NCBI RefSeq assembly: GCF_019059575.1
Contig: NW_024881829.1
Location: 1-64,000 of the forward strand
Length of the DNA stretch: 64,000 nucleotides
Origin: Amphibalanus amphitrite
Lineage: Eukaryota > Arthropoda > Thecostraca > Balanomorpha > Balanidae
Direction of reading: 5' to 3'
A model generated the notes under the pieces. It was given only the letters and a program-made list of their open reading frames with translations. It was not told the DNA's origin and searched no databases. Below are positions 1 through 12,025 of this stretch, one piece after another. A program made the translations under genes and the position numbers. Every line of letters starts with the position of its first letter. Position 1 is the first letter of the stretch.

Positions 1-1141
1 ACACTTAGGTGATCCACATTGCGCGCTCCGATCAGGTCGATTGGGCCGAGATCGTTGAGCGTCAACACCGACTGGGGGCTAGCTTTCCTGCTGCATGGGC
101 GCCTTCTCGCGCGGAGTCACCTCCCTGTCCCTTTTTTATCCCTCCTTGCACAGACATATGCGCGCTCCGGTAAAGGCCCCGTGCAACAACCGTCGCAGCG
201 CCAACACCGACTGGGGGTGAAGCGTTTGTGCTAGGCGACCACGGGTGTCCTCCCGCGCGGAACCGTCTCCCATCTCCCTCTTCGTCACCCTCCTACACAT
301 TAGCTTAACGATACAGGGGTTTTTCCCCGCGCTATTTTGGCTTCAGCGCGGGTTTTCCTTTTGCAATAGGCGCCGGGTTTTTCAGTTCATAGAACTTTGT
401 CCCGGCTATTACACCCACAACGAACACTGACACTTACACAAGTATGACTGTGTGTATGAATGTTAATAAATACATGAACCAATGTTGTGTTTTCGGTTCC
501 AGCGCCTTCTTTCGGCACTTCGGCAACAAGTAAGTACTCCGTTAGCTTTGCCACACCTAAGATAGGCTCCCACGCTGTTATTTGCTCCCGGTTTAACATA
601 AACCGGTTTAACGTAACTTTTGCATCCCGGCCAAAATTGCCGGGTTAACTGTCAAAATTGCCGGGTTAACTGTCCCACCGCTCGAGACTGGCGCTAGGCT
701 GGCCGAGCAAAAAAAAAATGGAATCGAAGCGATTCAAAACTGTTCCTTAACCTGCTGGGGGAGGGCAGAAACTGCCCCCCCCCCCTTCCCGTTTTTCGCC
801 AATAACTTCTAAACGCGTTACGCCAGCGACGTTTAACTTTCAGCACCTTATTACACATCAATTATACACGTTCCCTGAAAATTTGAGCGAAATCCGTCAA
901 AAAAAGTTTGAGAAAATGACGTTTTAGTGACGTCATGTTCGCCTAAAAAACGGCAAAATTTCAAACGCCGCTAGTAGCTGCCACCGCTACGTCCCTTATC
1001 ATGCGGTTCTGTTCCGATTTCGATAGCGACCATGGTAAGTGCGAAACAAGTGCAGATCAGCGTCTGTTTGAAGCCGACGACCCGCTGCAACAATGACCCG
1101 GATGTAATCATCTGTGGTGCAAGTCCACTATTTGATTTATT
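1..1141. repeat. 5' flank of the histone locus with a degenerate ~140-bp direct duplication
   Basis: No gene is supported here. A 20-bp block ending in ACACCGACTGGGGG occurs near 57 and again near 197, and GCGCGCTCCG occurs near 22 and 159, which indicates an old ~140-bp tandem duplication. A shorter direct repeat around 629-674 ends in CCGGGTTAACTGTC twice. A homopolymer C run lies near 775-785. The 16-mer at 982-997 recurs exactly in the H2B/H2A promoter interval (1754-1769). The short open frames here have no family resemblance. Confidence 0.45.
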
Positions 1142-1157
1142 GGTCTTGAAAAAGACC
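1142..1157 (-). terminator. Histone 3' stem-loop of H2B
   Basis: Read on the minus strand this is GGTCTTTTTCAAGACC. It fits the metazoan replication-dependent histone stem-loop consensus GGYYYUUYUNARRRCC: a 6-bp stem and 4-nt loop. It lies about 107 nt beyond the H2B stop codon. In this gene class the element is bound by SLBP and directs U7-dependent 3' cleavage in place of polyadenylation. Confidence 0.93.
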
Positions 1158-1264
1158 TATTTGTGCTGCTAGGAGCGGCACCGGCCGGCATGGGAGGCGA
1201 TGAGCGATGATCAGTGATGAGATGAAGCGAGCGTCGACCGGCACCGGCTGCCAGGCCAGCCAGC

Positions 1265-1636
1265 TTACTTGCTGCTCGTGTACTTGGTGACGGCCTTGGT
1301 CCCCTCCGACACGGCATGTTTGGCAAGCTCACCGGGCAGGAGCAGGCGGACAGCAGTCTGAATCTCCCTAGAGGTGATTGTCGAGCGCTTGTTGTAGTGC
1401 GCCAGACGCGAGGCCTCGGCAGCAATGCGCTCGAAGATGTCGTTGACAAAGGAGTTCATGATGCTCATGGCCTTCGACGAGATACCGGTGTCGGGGTGGA
1501 CCTGCTTCAGCACCTTGTAGATGTAGATGCCGTACGATTCCTTCCTCTTGCGCTTACGCTTCTTATCTCCCTTGGAGATATTCTTCTGGGCCTTGCCGGC
1601 CTTCTTTGCGGCCTTTCCGCTAGTCTTCGGTGGCAT
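1265..1636 (-). CDS. H2B: Histone H2B
   Basis: Core nucleosome histone of 123 residues that pairs with H2A in chromatin. The protein starts [17 protein letters not shown], has a basic [10 protein letters not shown] tail segment, the [11 protein letters not shown] and [12 protein letters not shown] histone-fold helices, and ends AVTKYTSSK, all as in arthropod H2B. The reading frame is open for eight codons upstream, but the ATG ending at 1636 gives the conserved N terminus. It is intronless and divergent from H2A, sharing a 202-bp promoter interval. A 3' stem-loop follows, which marks it as replication-dependent. Confidence 0.98.
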   Translation of the reverse strand: MPPKTSGKAAKKAGKAQKNISKGDKKRKRKRKESYGIYIYKVLKQVHPDTGISSKAMSIMNSFVNDIFERIAAEASRLAHYNKRSTITSREIQTAVRLLLPGELAKHAVSEGTKAVTKYTSSK

Positions 1637-2210
<574 letters not shown>

Positions 2211-2247
2211 GCCTGCATCTGGCTCAGTCGACTCGAACCCTGTAACA

Positions 2248-2263
2248 GGCCTTTTTAAAGGCC
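2248..2263 (+). terminator. Histone 3' stem-loop of H2A
   Basis: GGCCTTTTTAAAGGCC is a perfect match to the histone mRNA 3' stem-loop consensus and lies 37 nt beyond the H2A stop. The same 16 bases are used by H4 further right. Confidence 0.95.
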
Positions 2264-2460
2264 ACACAATACCAATGGAACTGGTCACAGGTCACTTTCA
2301 TGACAACGCGTCGGCTTATCACGCTATCTGGGGAGCACCCAGAGCTGTTTCCGTTGGCGTGAAGCGTTAACCCACGCCCCTATCTCCTGAACTACTACAG
2401 ACATTGAATTTGCGATTGATATCTCTTATTGGTCAAGCTACGGCGAAAAAAAAAAACTAT

Positions 2461-2700
2461 GTAAGGGACTGTCCCACCTTTGCATTAGTTCGGAGTTGAG
2501 AGAGCCAAGTTGGCGGCCAGGTTCAAAAACCACTATATATCCTGTTCGCAATATCCTCAGTTTCGTGGTGTTAAAGAAATTCGTTCCCTTCATTTGAAAA
2601 GTGGGCCTTAGCTAAGGCCCTATCTCTTAACTATTAACGGCCATTTGATGACGTCATCAGCCGTTTCACGCGTTCGACCTGTTTTACGAATAAGTTGAAA
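2461..2700 (+). mobile_element. Truncated copy of the TTAA-type MITE found at 17713-19032
   Basis: The sequence starts with AGGGACTGTCCCACCTT, one base different from the terminal repeat of the element at 17713-19032. Bases 2461-2590 align in reverse complement with about 18903-19032, including the ACCACTAT and GAAGAAATTCGTTCCC-like blocks. Bases 2580-2680 align with about 18040-18110, including GATGACGTCA. The ~0.8 kb between those blocks in the longer copy is missing here, and I see no second terminal repeat. It is an internally deleted, degenerate relic. Confidence 0.6.
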
Positions 2701-3800
2701 TCGGCGCCGGGGAAATCTCGCACTTTGCTTATAATTCGAGTCGGGCTATCGCATAACTATTCTATTTGCGTGGGTTTGCGGTTTTTTTGAAGTGCTCAGT
2801 TTTTGCAGCGAGCTTTTCCTCTTAGGGCCTGCGAGATATCTGCGTACACACATATCCCTTCAGCATTAGACGTTGACCAGGAATGCGGCTGAATTCACGT
2901 GACAAACTCGATGGCGGTCCCTCCATTCAGGAGAAAAATTACCGGCCGACGACTGGGAAATTCCACCGGCCGGCCCGGCGGTAGTGTGTCGGGCGGCGGG
3001 GTTTCCCCGTCCAGCGGCCGGCAGCGCTGAGCCGAGTCGTTCCCACGGTCTGGCGGCCAGCTGGGTGGGGGCGGGGTGGGGAGTGGGACGGCCGATTGCC
3101 AGCCGCTTCTCCACGGGCAGGTGCTGCCACCTGCGCAGTAGTTCCTTTTTTTTTTGAATTTTGCTCCCGACAGGCCGAGGCCCTGGTCGGGGTAGGGGGA
3201 AGTTACTAGCTGGCAATTAGCCAGATCTTCCGTTTTACTTTACTTTAAAGCCGGCTATGTTACTCCGGCCCAAGGCAATATCAAGAGCAAAGTTTACGTT
3301 AGACCGGCCCATGTGACGTCCGGTGGGAGCAAGTGCAAGGCGGCCGTGGTGAGCCGGAAGATGATTGTCGGTTCGGGGGGGAGGAGAGAGGGAGGGAGGG
3401 TCGGGGCAGAGGGGTGTGAGGAGACCCGAGGCGTGGTGCGGCAGAGAACTGAGAGCGCGGCCCGAGTCCAGGGAGGGGGGGGAGGGGACCGGGCAAGGCC
3501 GAGCCGAGATAAGGCACGCATTGTTCACAGAGGGAGGGAGGGGACGGGGCAGACTAGCAGGACAACAAAACCAGCAGTCCAGGACTAGAGCTCGGAGGTG
3601 CAGACGGCCAACATATAAACTTTAATGATGAACATCAAGCTAGTAACATGCATACTGACACCAGATCGTACCAACCTGAACCGGACTATTGAATCCAATT
3701 CGTTGAAGATATGCTACATGTCACATGAGCTGTCAAAGACGCATATTTATGGATGCATGCATTGCAGTCCCTGCCACGCCTGTCCGGCATGGCAGGTGCT
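2700..3800. other. Histone spacer, non-coding, with purine-rich G-run tract
   Basis: No gene is supported. From about 3370 to 3560 the plus strand is strongly purine-rich with many GGG and GGGG runs (for example near 3376, 3389, 3474 and 3533), so it could form G-quadruplexes. The apparent open frames in this tract follow from low stop-codon density and resemble no protein. The remainder is unremarkable spacer. Confidence 0.4.
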
Positions 3801-5523
3801 GTCCCTACTAGAGTTGCAAAGTTTTCCCTATGGGCTACTACCGGCACCGCCCCGCCCCACAAAAATTTTCTGGGATACCGGCATGCTACCACGCCCCAAG
3901 CAAAAACACCGCCAAATTACCGGCATACTAAAAAACCTGCATTCTTGATTCTGGCTTACCCCTACATGAGATGCCACATTTTGGCAATTTCAGTTACCGC
4001 CCCACCCAGCAGCCACTCATTGTCCAACCAAAACTCCAGCAGCCTGATTTTGGCTGAGTTGCCCCCACAAATACCACAATTTTGAAACTCAATTCCAGTT
4101 TACAGCTGTTAAAATATCACCTGTAATCAAAGAGGTATTGCCTACAAAAAGCCTACACACATTCATCAAAAAAGCAAGGTCAAAAAGAACTTGAATTACT
4201 GAAATGTGTTCCTGAAGACTGCACAGTGAGCAGCAATCACATTTACCACAAGCGTTCTTATTTTCCACCTTACCCTAAAATGAACTATAGCTAGTCATAA
4301 ATCACAATATAAAAAAAAACTACAGATTTGGCCATGTTCCTGAGGAAGCGAGATCAACATCTGCTTTTTCCTATCCGCCATGGCTTGGCTCGTGAGTAAG
4401 ATACGAATCATGTAAAAATATGTGTTAATAACTCACTTGTCCTGAGAAGTCACCAAATAATATGTATAAAAACGATATAATATCCTCTCCCATCTCAAAC
4501 GCGGGAACAAACACAAGGTTATAAAGGATCGAAACAGATGCGCCATAACACAGTTTTTAACCAGCTGATTAAAACACTGCAAAAAAAAGTTTTAGGACTG
4601 CAAACTACTGCCTCGTGAATGATTTTTTTTTTTTTTTTTGATAAAAATCATCCAACACGATATTAAAATCCAATAAAATCAACACTGTGAGTGTTATTCA
4701 CTACAAGAAAATCCACTTCTCTTGAGTAAGTCAACCAAAAGGGCATATGAATAAATATTACGTCATCAGCTTACATCTTTTTTAGGGGACAGAAGATCTT
4801 AAAAGTCAATCCTTGGTTGCTTGATCAGCTGATCATATTGCGCCACTTTGTATTCATTCGGTCTGCATGTTGTGTTTTCTAGTAAAGATAAGACAAAATG
4901 CCAGTTTAATTCATTTTCATTTCATTTTGGGACTGAAGTTAGGATCAGGGCTTCCTAACACCTGCCTTTTCAGCTGGATTTTCAGTGTCAAATTCTTTGT
5001 AGAGTATCTCAGACCACATCTCAGGACTCAAGGCCAGTTTCCAAACAATGTGTTTTGTGTTGTTTTGATTCTGCCTTTTGCCTAGGGAATGTTGCCATTA
5101 ACATTAATTTATTTTATTGTATTATACCTATTACCTACCATTAGACTTACTAATTGGTTGTGCTTTTGCAACATGAATGAGTATTCTTCCTTTGATAGAC
5201 CAAAGTAGATTCTTGACAATTCTTATTAGAGCCAAATCTGTGAAATGCTGAGGTTCATGTATTGTGTACAATTACCCTTACCAATGGAACTTCTACCACA
5301 AAATGTATTTTTCAGTGGCTAAGATTGCTGTTATTACAATTCAATAGCCTCTTAGTGTCCAAAGTTTGAATCATATGCTGATAATTTTTTTTTTGTGCAA
5401 AATCAAAAATACCGGCATGCTACCGGCAGGATATGCCAAATACCACGAAAAAAACCTGCGGTAGTGAAAAATTACCGGCATGCCGGTAGTGCGGTAGGGA
5501 AATTTTGCAACTCTAGTCCCTAC
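3801..5523 (+). mobile_element. Non-autonomous hAT-type element with 8-bp target duplication
   Basis: The element spans 3809-5515 (1,707 bp). It starts TAGAGTTGCAAAGTTTTCCC and ends with the inverted counterpart (TAGAGTTGCAAAATTTCCC in reverse complement). It is flanked by the exact 8-bp direct repeat GTCCCTAC at 3801-3808 and 5516-5523. Eight-bp duplications and ends of this type characterise the hAT superfamily. Subterminal ACCGGCATGC-like motifs recur at both ends, as hAT transposase-binding sites often do. No transposase is encoded, so it would depend on an enzyme supplied elsewhere. Removing the element and one repeat joins flanks that read continuously. Confidence 0.88.
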
Positions 5524-5576
5524 CAGCCATATGCGCCATTCACAGTTGCAGCGGTTGCTGTACATTAGCGTCATCT

Positions 5577-5776
5577 ATGATTCACGAAAAGTCTCACGAT
5601 GTTGTACCCATTTCCCGCATTATCTACGGTGGTATTAGTTCGTGAGAGAAAACGTGAACACCCATAAGGTGTGCTGGAAGGTGGTTTTCCGAAAAGTCTC
5701 ACGATGTTGTACCCAGTTCCCGGATTATCTACGGTGGTACAATTTCGTGAGAAATACCGGAAAACATGGTCCTGGC
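5577..5776 (+). repeat. Local direct repeat 'X', two copies here and one at 6629-6727
   Basis: A block beginning CACGAAAAGTCTCACGATG and including ATTATCTACGGTGGTA occurs near 5583-5638, 5693-5747 and 6635-6688. The second and third copies continue through GAGAAATACCGGAAAACATG to CCTGGCTTAA. In the third copy this runs straight into block 'Y'; in the second it is interrupted by the MITE at 5781. No coding potential is supported. Confidence 0.7.
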
Positions 5777-6278
5777 TTAAAGGAAAAGGGCCACCTTCGT
5801 GAAATATGAAGATATCGTTGTTTTTCATTTTGACATTATTATTTTTCATTTTCTTTTTAAAACTGGTGCCAGAAGTGCACAATTCGCGAAAAAGTATTTA
5901 AAACTATTTAACATATTGGTACTTTGTTGATACTCTCTACGGCACCTACTGTGAGATGGCATAGCGATGACGTCACACTCAAACCAATCAGCGTTCAGAA
6001 GACAGACTCGTCGGATTGTGTCAGATAAGCTGATTGGTTAAAGCTGAGCTGATTGGAGCTGATTGGTAAAAAACCAAAGCCTCGCCGCGGGTGGCTGTAT
6101 TACAGGGTAAGGACGCATTCCTGGGATAAGGACGCATTCCTCTTTTAAAATTGCCGATACCTACGAATGGAAGCCGAAATCGGCCGTAAGGAGATAGACT
6201 GGAGGGTTTTCGGACACGGGCTACTAGATGGCTATCTCAGTTTCAATCCCCATGTTAAAGGTGGCCCTTTTCCTTTAA
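5777..6278 (+). mobile_element. piggyBac-like MITE at a TTAA target site
   Basis: Bases 5781-6274 (494 bp) are bounded by the 17-bp inverted repeats AGGAAAAGGGCCACCTT and AAGGTGGCCCTTTTCCT. TTAA lies outside each end (5777-5780 and 6275-6278). The paralogous empty site GGCTTAAGGGGCTG is present at 6723-6736, where the same flanks meet without the insert. TTAA duplication is the piggyBac signature. The terminal repeat shares its start (AGG) and end (CCACCTT) with the element at 17713-19032. There is no open frame of note. Confidence 0.8.
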
Positions 6279-6430
6279 GGGGCTGTGACGGAGTACCGTT
6301 CGTCAGGTCGACACGGGACTGGTATCAATCGCTTTTCCGAATTTTCTCATGGACACATATGTACCTTGCCGAAGAATATTCGGAAAATAGTACGGAGAGT
6401 GCGAGGGAGCAGTTTCCGAATTTTCTCACA
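6279..6430 (+). repeat. Local direct repeat 'Y', first copy
   Basis: This block runs from GGGGCTGTGACGGAGTACCG to a TTTTCTCAC end and recurs at 6729-6880 with only a few differences. It contains two CCGAATTTTCTCA motifs. Together with block X it shows that an X-Y unit was duplicated inside the histone spacer. The function is unknown. Confidence 0.7.
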
Positions 6431-6431
6431 A

Positions 6432-6580
6432 GTTTGACGCGCTGGGGCGCGGCAGTGAGCCGGAACATCCGGGAGCTCTGGTCGCGCCTGGGGCAGGGAT
6501 GCGGGCCCGAGGCTAGATGCTCGGCGCTGGCCGTAGGACAGTTCCGCGCGACGACCCCTGTCAGTCCCGCCCCTCACCCC
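6432..6580 (+). repeat. Dispersed ~150-bp repeat, copy 1 (copy 2 at 14070-14222)
   Basis: The stretch from GTTTGACGCGCTGGGGCGCG to CCCGCCCCTCACCCC is about 95% identical to 14070-14222. It is GC-rich, has no open frame that resembles a protein, and is not recognisable as 5S rRNA, tRNA or snRNA. Confidence 0.7.
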
Positions 6581-6628
6581 CCGCTGTGCCGGTCTCGGGT
6601 CCCGTCTGCCCCTACTTTGGCGCCATCT

Positions 6629-6880
6629 ACGATTCACGAAAAGTCTCACGATGTTGTACCCAGTTCCCGGATTATCTACGGTGGTACAATTTCGTGAGAA
6701 ATACCGGAAAACATGGTCCTGGCTTAAGGGGCTGTGACGGAGTACCGTTCGTCAGGTCGACACGGGACTGGTGTCAATCGCTTTTCCGAATTTTCTCATG
6801 GACACATAGGTGCCTTGCCGAAGAATATTCGGAAAATAGTACGGAGAGTGCGAGGGAGCAGTTTCCGAATTTTCTCACGG
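6629..6880 (+). repeat. Local X-Y repeat, intact junction copy
   Basis: Block X (6629-6727) joins block Y (6728-6880) directly through CTTAAGG. This is the uninterrupted form of the arrangement split by the MITE at 5781-6274 and so serves as its empty site. Confidence 0.7.
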
Positions 6881-7011
6881 ACATATCCTTCAGGAGGGTG
6901 CTCACCAGGCACCCTCGGCTGCTGACCAGCCTATTGGCTAGACGATCGGGGATGATTTGCGTCTCAATAATGGAATACAATCAATCGGTGAAAATCTTTC
7001 AGATTAAGTGT

Positions 7012-7027
7012 GGCCTTTAAAAAGGCC
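7012..7027 (-). terminator. Histone 3' stem-loop of H4
   Basis: On the minus strand this reads GGCCTTTTTAAAGGCC, identical to the H2A stem-loop, and lies 36 nt beyond the H4 stop codon. Confidence 0.95.
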
Positions 7028-7063
7028 TGTTGTTCGTGGGGCTTTCGTCGCGAGGCATTCCGC

Positions 7064-7955
<892 letters not shown>

Positions 7956-8003
7956 GCCGCTTGTGCCGTTGCCGTGCTCCGGCAGGCTGGCAAGCAAGAA
8001 ACA

Positions 8004-8019
8004 GGTCCTTCTCAGGACC
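8004..8019 (+). terminator. Histone 3' stem-loop of H3
   Basis: GGTCCTTCTCAGGACC fits the histone stem-loop consensus, with a UUCUC-type loop region, 48 nt beyond the H3 stop codon. Confidence 0.95.
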
Positions 8020-8129
8020 AGAGAGGTGTTGCGTAGATTGCCTGATCGGATTTTTGCCGCTTTGTGGACTACAGGACGCTTTGGGGACTGGGGACTACCT
8101 AAACCAACCTAGCCTGACCAAACAGAACT

Positions 8130-8363
8130 TTACCTAACCTAACCTAACCTTAACTAGCCAAACCGAGCCTAACCCAACCCACACGAACCTAACCCAAACT
8201 AACCTAACCTAACTTTACCTAGCGCAACCCAAACTTGACTAAACGAACTGAACCTAACCTAACCCAACCCAGCCTTAACTAGCCGAACCGAACCTAACCT
8301 AACCCAACCTTACCCAGCGTAGCCTAGCCTAGCCTAACCTAACCTAACCTAACTTAACCTAAC
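8130..8363 (-). repeat. Degenerate telomere-type (TTAGG)n tract
   Basis: On the plus strand this is a run of AACCT/CCTAA pentamers with many single-base variants, for example several perfect units at 8337-8360. Read on the minus strand it is TTAGG, the ancestral arthropod telomere repeat. It begins about 110 bp after the H3 stem-loop and borders the left arm of the inverted structure at 8364-11954. The degeneracy indicates an old interstitial tract and not a live telomere. Confidence 0.75.
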
Positions 8364-8488
8364 TTGATGTCCGTGAAGTTAGCGTCAGCAACAGCAACGA
8401 ATACAGCGTCGGATTCAGAATCGCTTCAAAAACTCATATCAGGTCAATTGGGGGACGGGGAACAAGAATATGACCTTTGTTTAGCCCT

Positions 8489-10785
8489 AGCTCTTACCCC
8501 TTACCCTTTAATCGGCCCTTAAAGGAAGGGGCGCGTCAAAAGTGCCTCAAGGGTTGGTCTCATCGCCAAAATAAGGGCGGTAATCGATTCCTCGGGTCAA
8601 TGTCAATATCTAGCCGCAGCCTCGGGTTCCAGATGTGTGCATCTTACCCCTTACCCCTTAATCGGCCCTTAAAGGAAGGGGCGCGTCAAAAGTGGCTCAA
8701 GAGTTCGTCTGATCGCCAAAATAAGGGCGGCAATCGATCCTCGGGTCAATATCTACCCGCAGTCTCGGGTTCCAGATGTGTGCATCTTACCCCTTACCCC
8801 TTAATCGGCCCTTAAAGGAAGGGGCGCGTCAAAAGTGCCTCAAGGGTTCGTCTGATCGCCAAAATAAGGGCGGCAATCGATTCCTCGGGTCAATATACAG
8901 CCGCAGCCTCAGGTTCCAGATGTGTGCATCTTACCCCTTACCCCTTAATCGGCCCTTAAAGGAAGGGGCGTGTCAAAAGTGCCTCAAGGGTTCGTCTGAT
9001 CGCAAAAAAGGGCGGCAATCAATTCCTCGGGTCAATATCTAGCCGCAGCCTCGGGTTCCAGATGTGTGCATCTTACCCCTTACCCCTTAATCGGCCCTTA
9101 AAAGAAGGGGCACGTCAAAAGTACCTCAAGGGTTCGTCTGATCGCCAAAATAAGGGCGGCAATCGATTCCTCGGGTCAATATCTAGCCGCAGCCTTGCGA
9201 TCCAGATGTGTGCATCTTACCCCTTAATCGGCCCTTAAAAGAAGGGGCGCGTCAAAAGTGCCTCAAGAGTTCGTCTGATCGCCAAAATAAGGGCGGCAAT
9301 CAATTCCTCGGGTCAATATCTACCCGCAGCCTCGGGTTCCAGATGTGTGCATCTTACCCCTTACCCCTTAATCGGCCCTTAAAAGAAGGGGCGCGTCAAA
9401 AGTGCCTCAAGAGTTCGTCTGATCGCCAAAATAAGGGCGGCAATCAATTCCTCGGGTCAATATCTAGCCGCAGCCTCGGGTTCCAGATGTGTGCATCTTA
9501 CCCCTTACCCCTTAATCGGCCCTTAAAAGAAGGGGCGCGTCAAAAGTGCCTCAAGAGTTCGTCTGATCGCCAAAATAAGGGCGGCAATCAATTCCTCGGG
9601 TCAATATCTACCCGCAGCGTCGGGTTCCAGATGTGTGCATCTTACCCCTTACCCCTTAATCGGCCCTTAAAGGAAGGGGCGTGTCAAAAGTACCTCAAGG
9701 GTTCGTCTGATCGCCAAAGTAAGGGCGGCACTCGATTCCTCGGGTCAATGTCAATATCTAGCCGCAGCCTCGGGTTCCAGATGTGTGCATCTTACCCCTT
9801 ACCCCTTAATCGGCCCTTAAAGGAAGGGGCGCGTCAAAAGTGCCTCAAGGGTTCGTCTGATCGCCAAAATAAGGGCGGCAATCGATTCCTCGGGTCAATA
9901 TACAGCCGCAGCCTCAGGTTCCAGATGTGTGCATCTTACCCCTTACCCCTTAATTGGCCCTTAAAGGAAGGGGCGTGTCAAAAGTGCCTCAAGGGTTCGT
10001 CTGATCGCAAAAAAGGGCGGCAATCGATTCCTCGGGTCAATATCTAGCCGCAGCCTCGGGTTCCAGATGTGTGCATCTTACCCCTTACCCCTTAATCGGC
10101 CCTTAAAAGAAGGGGCGCGTCAAAAGTGCCTCAAGAGTTCGTCTGATCGCCAAAATAAGGGCGGCAATCAATTCCTCGGGTCAATATCTAGCCGCAGCCT
10201 CGGGTTCCAGATGTGTGCATCTTACCCCTTACCCCTTAATCGGCCCTTAAAAGAAGGGGCGCGTCAAAAGTACCTCAAGGGTTCGTCTGATCGCCAAAAT
10301 AAGGGCGGCAATCGATTCCTCGGGTCAATATCTAGCCGCAGCCTCGGGTTCCAGGTGTGTGCATCTTACCCCTTACCCCTTAATCGGTCCTTAAAAGAAG
10401 GGGCGCGTCAAAAGTACCTCAAGGGTTCGTCTGATCGCCAAAATAAGGGCGGCAATCGATTCCTCGGGTCAATTATCTAGCCGCAGCCTCGCGATCCAGA
10501 TGTGTGCATCTTACCCCTTACCCCTTAATCGGCCCTTTAAAGAAGGGGCGCGTCAAAAGTGCCTCAAGAGTTCGTCTGATCGCCAAAATAAGGGCGGCAA
10601 TCGATTCCTTGGGTCAATATCTATCCGCAGCCTTGGGTTCCAGATGTGTGCATCTTACCCCTTACCCCTTAGTCGGCCCTTAAAGGAAGGGGCACGTCAA
10701 AAGTGCCTCAAGGGTTCGTCTGATCGCCGAAATAAGTGTCGCAATCGATTCATCGGGTGGTCAATATCTAGCCGCAGCCTCAGGT
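8489..10785 (+). repeat. 144-bp satellite array, forward arm (~16 units)
   Basis: The landmark ATGTGTGCATCTTACCCC recurs at about 8633, 8776, 8920, 9062, 9206, 9343, 9487, 9631, 9781, 9925, 10067, 10211, 10355 (variant), 10500 and 10644. Spacing is mostly 142-145 bp, with a 137-bp and a 150-bp variant. Each unit has two tandem TTACCCC heptamers, a GGCCCTTAAAGGAAGGGGC segment and ATCGATTCCTCGGG. The period is divisible by three, so long open frames with a 48-residue repeat appear. I regard these as incidental. Confidence 0.9.
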
Positions 10786-11829
10786 TCAAAAAGGCCGATA
10801 AAGGGGTAAGGGGTAGGATGCACACATCTGGAACCCAAGGCTGCGGCTACATATTGACCCGAGGAATCGATTGCGACCCTTATTTTGGCGATCAGACAAA
10901 CGCTTGAGGCACTTTTGACGCGCCCCTTCCTTTAAGGGCTGATTAAGGGGTAAGGGGTAGGATGCACACATCTGGAACCCAAGGCTGCGGCTACATATTG
11001 ACCCGAGGAATCGATTGCGACCCTTATTTTGGCGATCAGACAAACGCTTGAGGCACTTTTGACGCGCCCCTTCCTTTAAGGGCTGATTAAGGGGTAAGGG
11101 GTAGGATGCACACATCTGGAACCCAAGGCTGCGGCTAGAAATTGACCCGAGGAATCGATTGCCGCCCTTATTTTGGCGATCAGACGAATCCTTGAGGCAC
11201 TTTTGACGCGCCCCTTTCTTTAAGGGCCGATTAAGAGGTAAGGGGTAAGATGCACACATCTGGAACCCGAGGCTGCGGCTAGATATTCACCCGAGAAATC
11301 TATTGCCGCCCTTATTTTGGCGATCAGACGAACCCTTGAGGCATTTTTGACGCGCCCCTTCCTTTAAGGGCCGATTAAGAGGTAAGGGGTAAGATGCACA
11401 CATCTGGAACCCGACGCTGCGACTAGATATTGACCCGAGAAATCGATTGCCGCCCTTATTTTGGCGATCAGACGAACCCTTGAGGCACTTTTGACGCGCC
11501 CCTTCCTTTAAGGGCCGATAAAGGGGTAAGGGGTAAGATGCACACATCTGCAACCCAAGGCTGCGGCTAGATATTGACCCGAGGAATCGATTGCCGCCCT
11601 TATTTTGGCGATCAGACGAACCCTTGAGGCACTTTTGACGCGCCCCTTCCTTGAAGGGCCGATTAAGAGGTAAGGGGTAAGATGCACACATCTGGAACCC
11701 AAGGCCGCGGCTAGATATTGACCCGAAAAATCGATTACCGCCCTTATTTTGGCGATCAGACGAACCCTTGAGGCACTTTTGACGCGTCCCTTCCTTTAAG
11801 GGTCAATTAAAGGGTAAGGGGTAAGAGCT
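10786..11829 (-). repeat. 144-bp satellite array, inverted arm (~7 units)
   Basis: The same unit as in the forward arm, now reverse-complemented: GATGCACACATCTG recurs near 10818, 10961, 11106, 11248, 11394, 11537 and 11682. The switch of orientation occurs at about 10786 without a spacer. This arm has about half as many units as the forward arm. The first two units share private variants, consistent with local amplification. Confidence 0.88.
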
Positions 11830-12025
11830 AGGGCTAAATAAAGGTCATATTCTTGCTCCCCGTCCCCCAATTGACCTGATATGAGTTTTTGAAGTGATTC
11901 TGAATCCGAAGTTGTATTCGTTGCTGTTGCTGACGCTAACTTCACGGACATCAATAAACGTGACCTTGATTAGTTTCAACCTTGGCGCCGGCGGAGAAGG
12001 TGTAAGCCAGCGCTACCGTTACCGG

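Larger units (their letters stand above)
8364..11954. mobile_element. Large inverted-repeat (foldback-like) element with internal 144-bp satellite
   Basis: The left end at 8364 (TTGATGTCCGTGAAGTTAGC) is matched in reverse complement by the right end at 11954. The arms share about 125 bp of unique sequence (8364-8488; 11830-11954), then a 144-bp tandem repeat in + orientation (8489-10785) and in - orientation (10786-11829). Foldback transposons have long inverted arms built of tandem subrepeats, so that is the closest known class. No transposase and no clear target duplication are seen. The whole is bracketed by telomere-like tracts, so a subtelomeric origin is an alternative. Confidence 0.6.

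Noticed and set aside
3313-3625. Arginine/glycine-rich open frames
   Set aside because: They come from a purine-rich G-run tract and have no domain.
6432-6580. Possible 5S rRNA or snRNA linked to the histone cluster
   Set aside because: The dispersed GC-rich repeat shows no 5S internal promoter or snRNA motif that I recognise.
8477-11702. Long open frames with a 48-residue repeat
   Set aside because: They follow from a 144-bp satellite whose period is divisible by three; they break wherever a unit has an indel, and the peptide resembles nothing known.
8489-11829. Possible CRISPR array because of regular repeats
   Set aside because: The whole 144-bp unit is conserved, with no unique spacers, and the context is eukaryotic.
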